Part shown: one piece after another, positions 63,238 through 64,000 of the stretch
Layout of the letters: every line of letters starts with the position of its first letter
Position numbering within the stretch: position 1 is the stretch's first letter
Origin: Diplolepis rosae
Lineage: Eukaryota; Arthropoda; Insecta; Hymenoptera; Diplolepididae
Assembly: GCA_030998225.1 (NCBI GenBank)
Contig: JAPYXD010000715.1
Span: forward strand, 5,832,501 to 5,896,500
DNA length: 64,000 bases
Direction of reading: 5' to 3'
The notes under the pieces: model-generated
Told to the model about the DNA's origin: nothing
Seen by the model: only the letters and a program-made list of their open reading frames with translations
The model's database searches: none
Program-made: the position numbers and the translations under genes

Positions 63238-63681
63238 ATCTAGAAATTGGGTTCACAGCTTGATTTCCGTAAGGCAAAAATTATTATATAAATCTAGACT
63301 CCTGAATTTAATTTTAGAATGACGGTACAGTAGAAATACCATTTGGCCATCTTAATGTTTAGCTCTCATCTTAACTTCCCTGAAGAAGCAGTATTTTGAG
63401 CACTTCGACTACTACGTATCGTTTTTAAAATGCTGGAATCACCAAAATACCACCCAGTAATCATACATTTTACTTCCTAGCTTAAGTTCACTTCGGAACA
63501 TATATTTTAAGCACATGGAGTACTAGACATAATTTTCAGAATGATTGGACCTTAAAAATATCCACCGGGTATCTAGAAATGGGGTCCCGGCTTGATTTCC
63601 AGTAGGAAAAATATATTATAAACAGCTAGAATAATGTATTTAATTTTAGAATGACGGGACAGTAGAATTACCTTTTGGACA
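63238..63681 (+). repeat. Partial 10-monomer module at the array end
   Basis: Ad (63,238), B1 (63,349), C1 (63,460) and A (63,571): the first four monomers of the 10-monomer module, here with GATTTCCGTAAGGC and ATAAATCTAGACTCC. The fifth monomer (B, 63,681) is cut short. This is the first C1 after about 10.8 kb of C2-only sequence. Confidence 0.88.
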
Positions 63682-63739
63682 TCTTAATTTAATAGATGTA
63701 ATTTATAGAATGATAGGGTCTCTGAAATAACATTCGGGT
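63681..63739 (+). repeat. Truncated terminal B monomer (59 bp)
   Basis: Starts as a normal B (ATCTTAAT), then joins TTAATAGATGTAATTTATAG, equivalent to the end of a B/C monomer, so about 52 bp are missing. The rest is diverged (GATAGGGTCTCTGAAATAAC). The shape resembles the 66-bp deletion at 45.8 kb, which also joins the two TAAT-containing sites of a B. Confidence 0.85.
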
Positions 63740-63853
63740 ATCTTAATTTTCAGCTCTCAGCCTGACTACCCCGATGGAGATGTATTTTAAGCACGTGCAC
63801 TACTAAATATAATTTTTAATATGACGGCGTCAGGTCTCACATTCCTTGTGGTA
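63740..63853 (+). repeat. Decayed last monomer (about 114 bp)
   Basis: Still alignable to a B/C-like monomer: ATCTTAATTTTCAGCTCTCA, CCTGACTACCCCGATGGAG, ATGTATTTTAAGCACGTGC, ACTACTAAATATAATTTTTA, ending TCACATTCCTTGTGGTAT in place of TCACCCGGGTAT. Divergence is far higher than for any interior monomer, as is usual at satellite edges that escape homogenisation. Confidence 0.88.
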
Positions 63854-64000
63854 TAAAAAATAGGGTGTATATGGATATTTTTTACGCTCATAGGGTACAT
63901 TTTTCTAACAAAAATTAGTTATGAAAGAAAGTTTTTGAAAAGAATAAACTTTTAATAAAAGGTAAATAAAGACATAATACTTTCAATTTTAGTAAGTAAT
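63854..64000. other. Non-satellite AT-rich flank
   Basis: No similarity to any monomer type by eye. It is AT-rich with runs such as TATTTTTTACGC, TTTTTCTAACAAAAATTAG and AATAAACTTTTAATAAAAGG. I see no open reading frame of note, terminal repeat, tRNA-like fold or telomeric repeat. Too short to classify; it could be unique chromosomal sequence or the end of another repeat. Confidence 0.75.

Larger units (their letters stand above)
1..63854 (+). repeat. 111-bp monomer satellite DNA array
   Basis: An uninterrupted head-to-tail tandem array with a monomer of 111 bp. The period was measured by hand from the recurrent ATC near the start of each monomer: 12,870, 12,981, 13,092 and 13,203 are exactly 111 apart. 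Three diverged types align over their full length: A, B and C. All monomers lie in the same orientation; I found no inverted block and no inserted mobile element. The sequence is AT-rich, with poly-A/T and TATATTATAA tracts in A. The left end is open at the window edge; the right end decays near 63,854. No coding function is supported. The family resembles eukaryotic heterochromatic satellites in organisation, but I do not recognise it and assign no species or name. Confidence 0.97.

Noticed and set aside
1..63854. CRISPR array
   Set aside because: Repeats are contiguous 111-bp monomers with no unique spacers, no short constant repeat, and no cas genes.
1..63854. Tandem insertion of a transposon, LTR or Helitron
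   Set aside because: No terminal inverted repeats, target-site duplications, LTR pairs or transposase/reverse-transcriptase frames were seen. Block borders fall inside homologous monomers, as expected for unequal exchange.
1..63854. Telomeric or rDNA spacer repeats
   Set aside because: No short telomere-type repeat (TTAGG, TTAGGG or similar) in tandem and no rRNA-like sequence was seen.
1..63854. Inverted monomer blocks or a palindromic array centre
   Set aside because: Every landmark I checked (GGCCATCTTAATG, CCCAGCTTGA, CATACATTT) reads on the plus strand throughout; no block in reverse orientation was seen.
1..63854. Bacterial or plasmid iteron/origin region
   Set aside because: The length, 111-bp period, HOR structure and complete lack of genes over 64 kb do not fit a prokaryotic replicon.
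63854..64000. Gene end or polyadenylation signal in the flank (AATAAA-like strings)
   Set aside because: AATAAA occurs by chance in such AT-rich sequence, and there is no adjoining reading frame.

Overview
The window is almost entirely one tandem satellite DNA array, running from the left edge to about position 63,854, followed by roughly 147 bp of unrelated AT-rich flank. I see no protein-coding gene, RNA gene, transposon, LTR or CRISPR array. Long head-to-tail AT-rich satellite of this kind points to a eukaryotic chromosome (pericentromeric, centromeric, subtelomeric or B/sex-chromosome heterochromatin). I do not recognise the family and cannot name the species.

The basic repeat is 111 bp, measured from the recurrent ATC near the start of each monomer. 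Dividing the array by 111 gives about 570 monomers, all in the same orientation. They fall into diverged but alignable types. A starts with CACCCGGGTATC and carries GGAAAAATATATTATAAAC. B starts with TTTGGCCATCTTAATG. C starts with ACYCAGTWATCATACAT and has two subtypes, C1 and C2. A derived A type, here Ad, has GGCAAAAATTATTATATAAA. Monomers combine as AB dimers (222 bp), ABC trimers (333 bp) and longer higher-order repeats (HORs).

Layout: 1-1,281 is three copies of a 427-bp tetramer. 1,282-10,763 is a mixed zone with two out-of-register joints (near 4,053 and 4,505). 10,764-12,426 is three copies of a 5-mer. 12,870-15,309 is two 11-mers. 15,421-17,640 is exactly ten AB dimers. A 2.95-kb segment at 16,791 is repeated at 21,118. 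25,961-27,956 is two 9-mers (998 bp each). 27,957-33,058 is two 23-mers (2,551 bp each). From 33 to 53 kb a fixed 10-monomer, 1,109-bp module recurs at irregular spacing, with nearly identical 1-2.4 kb segments shared between distant positions. 53.5-62.8 kb contains only C2-type trimers, including two 8-mers (888 bp each). The last monomers (63,682-63,853) are truncated and decayed, which marks the right edge.

Nearly all HOR lengths equal n x 111 minus a few bases, and the deficit is explained by three identifiable indels: a 1-bp deletion in the ATGGGG form of A, a 16-bp deletion in A', and one 66-bp deletion at 45.8 kb. The sequence records unequal exchange, local amplification and gene-conversion-like mixing, not a gene system. 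The points most worth following up are the hybrid structure of the dimer B monomer, the nested HORs, the CENP-B-box-like motif in A, and the visible array edge.
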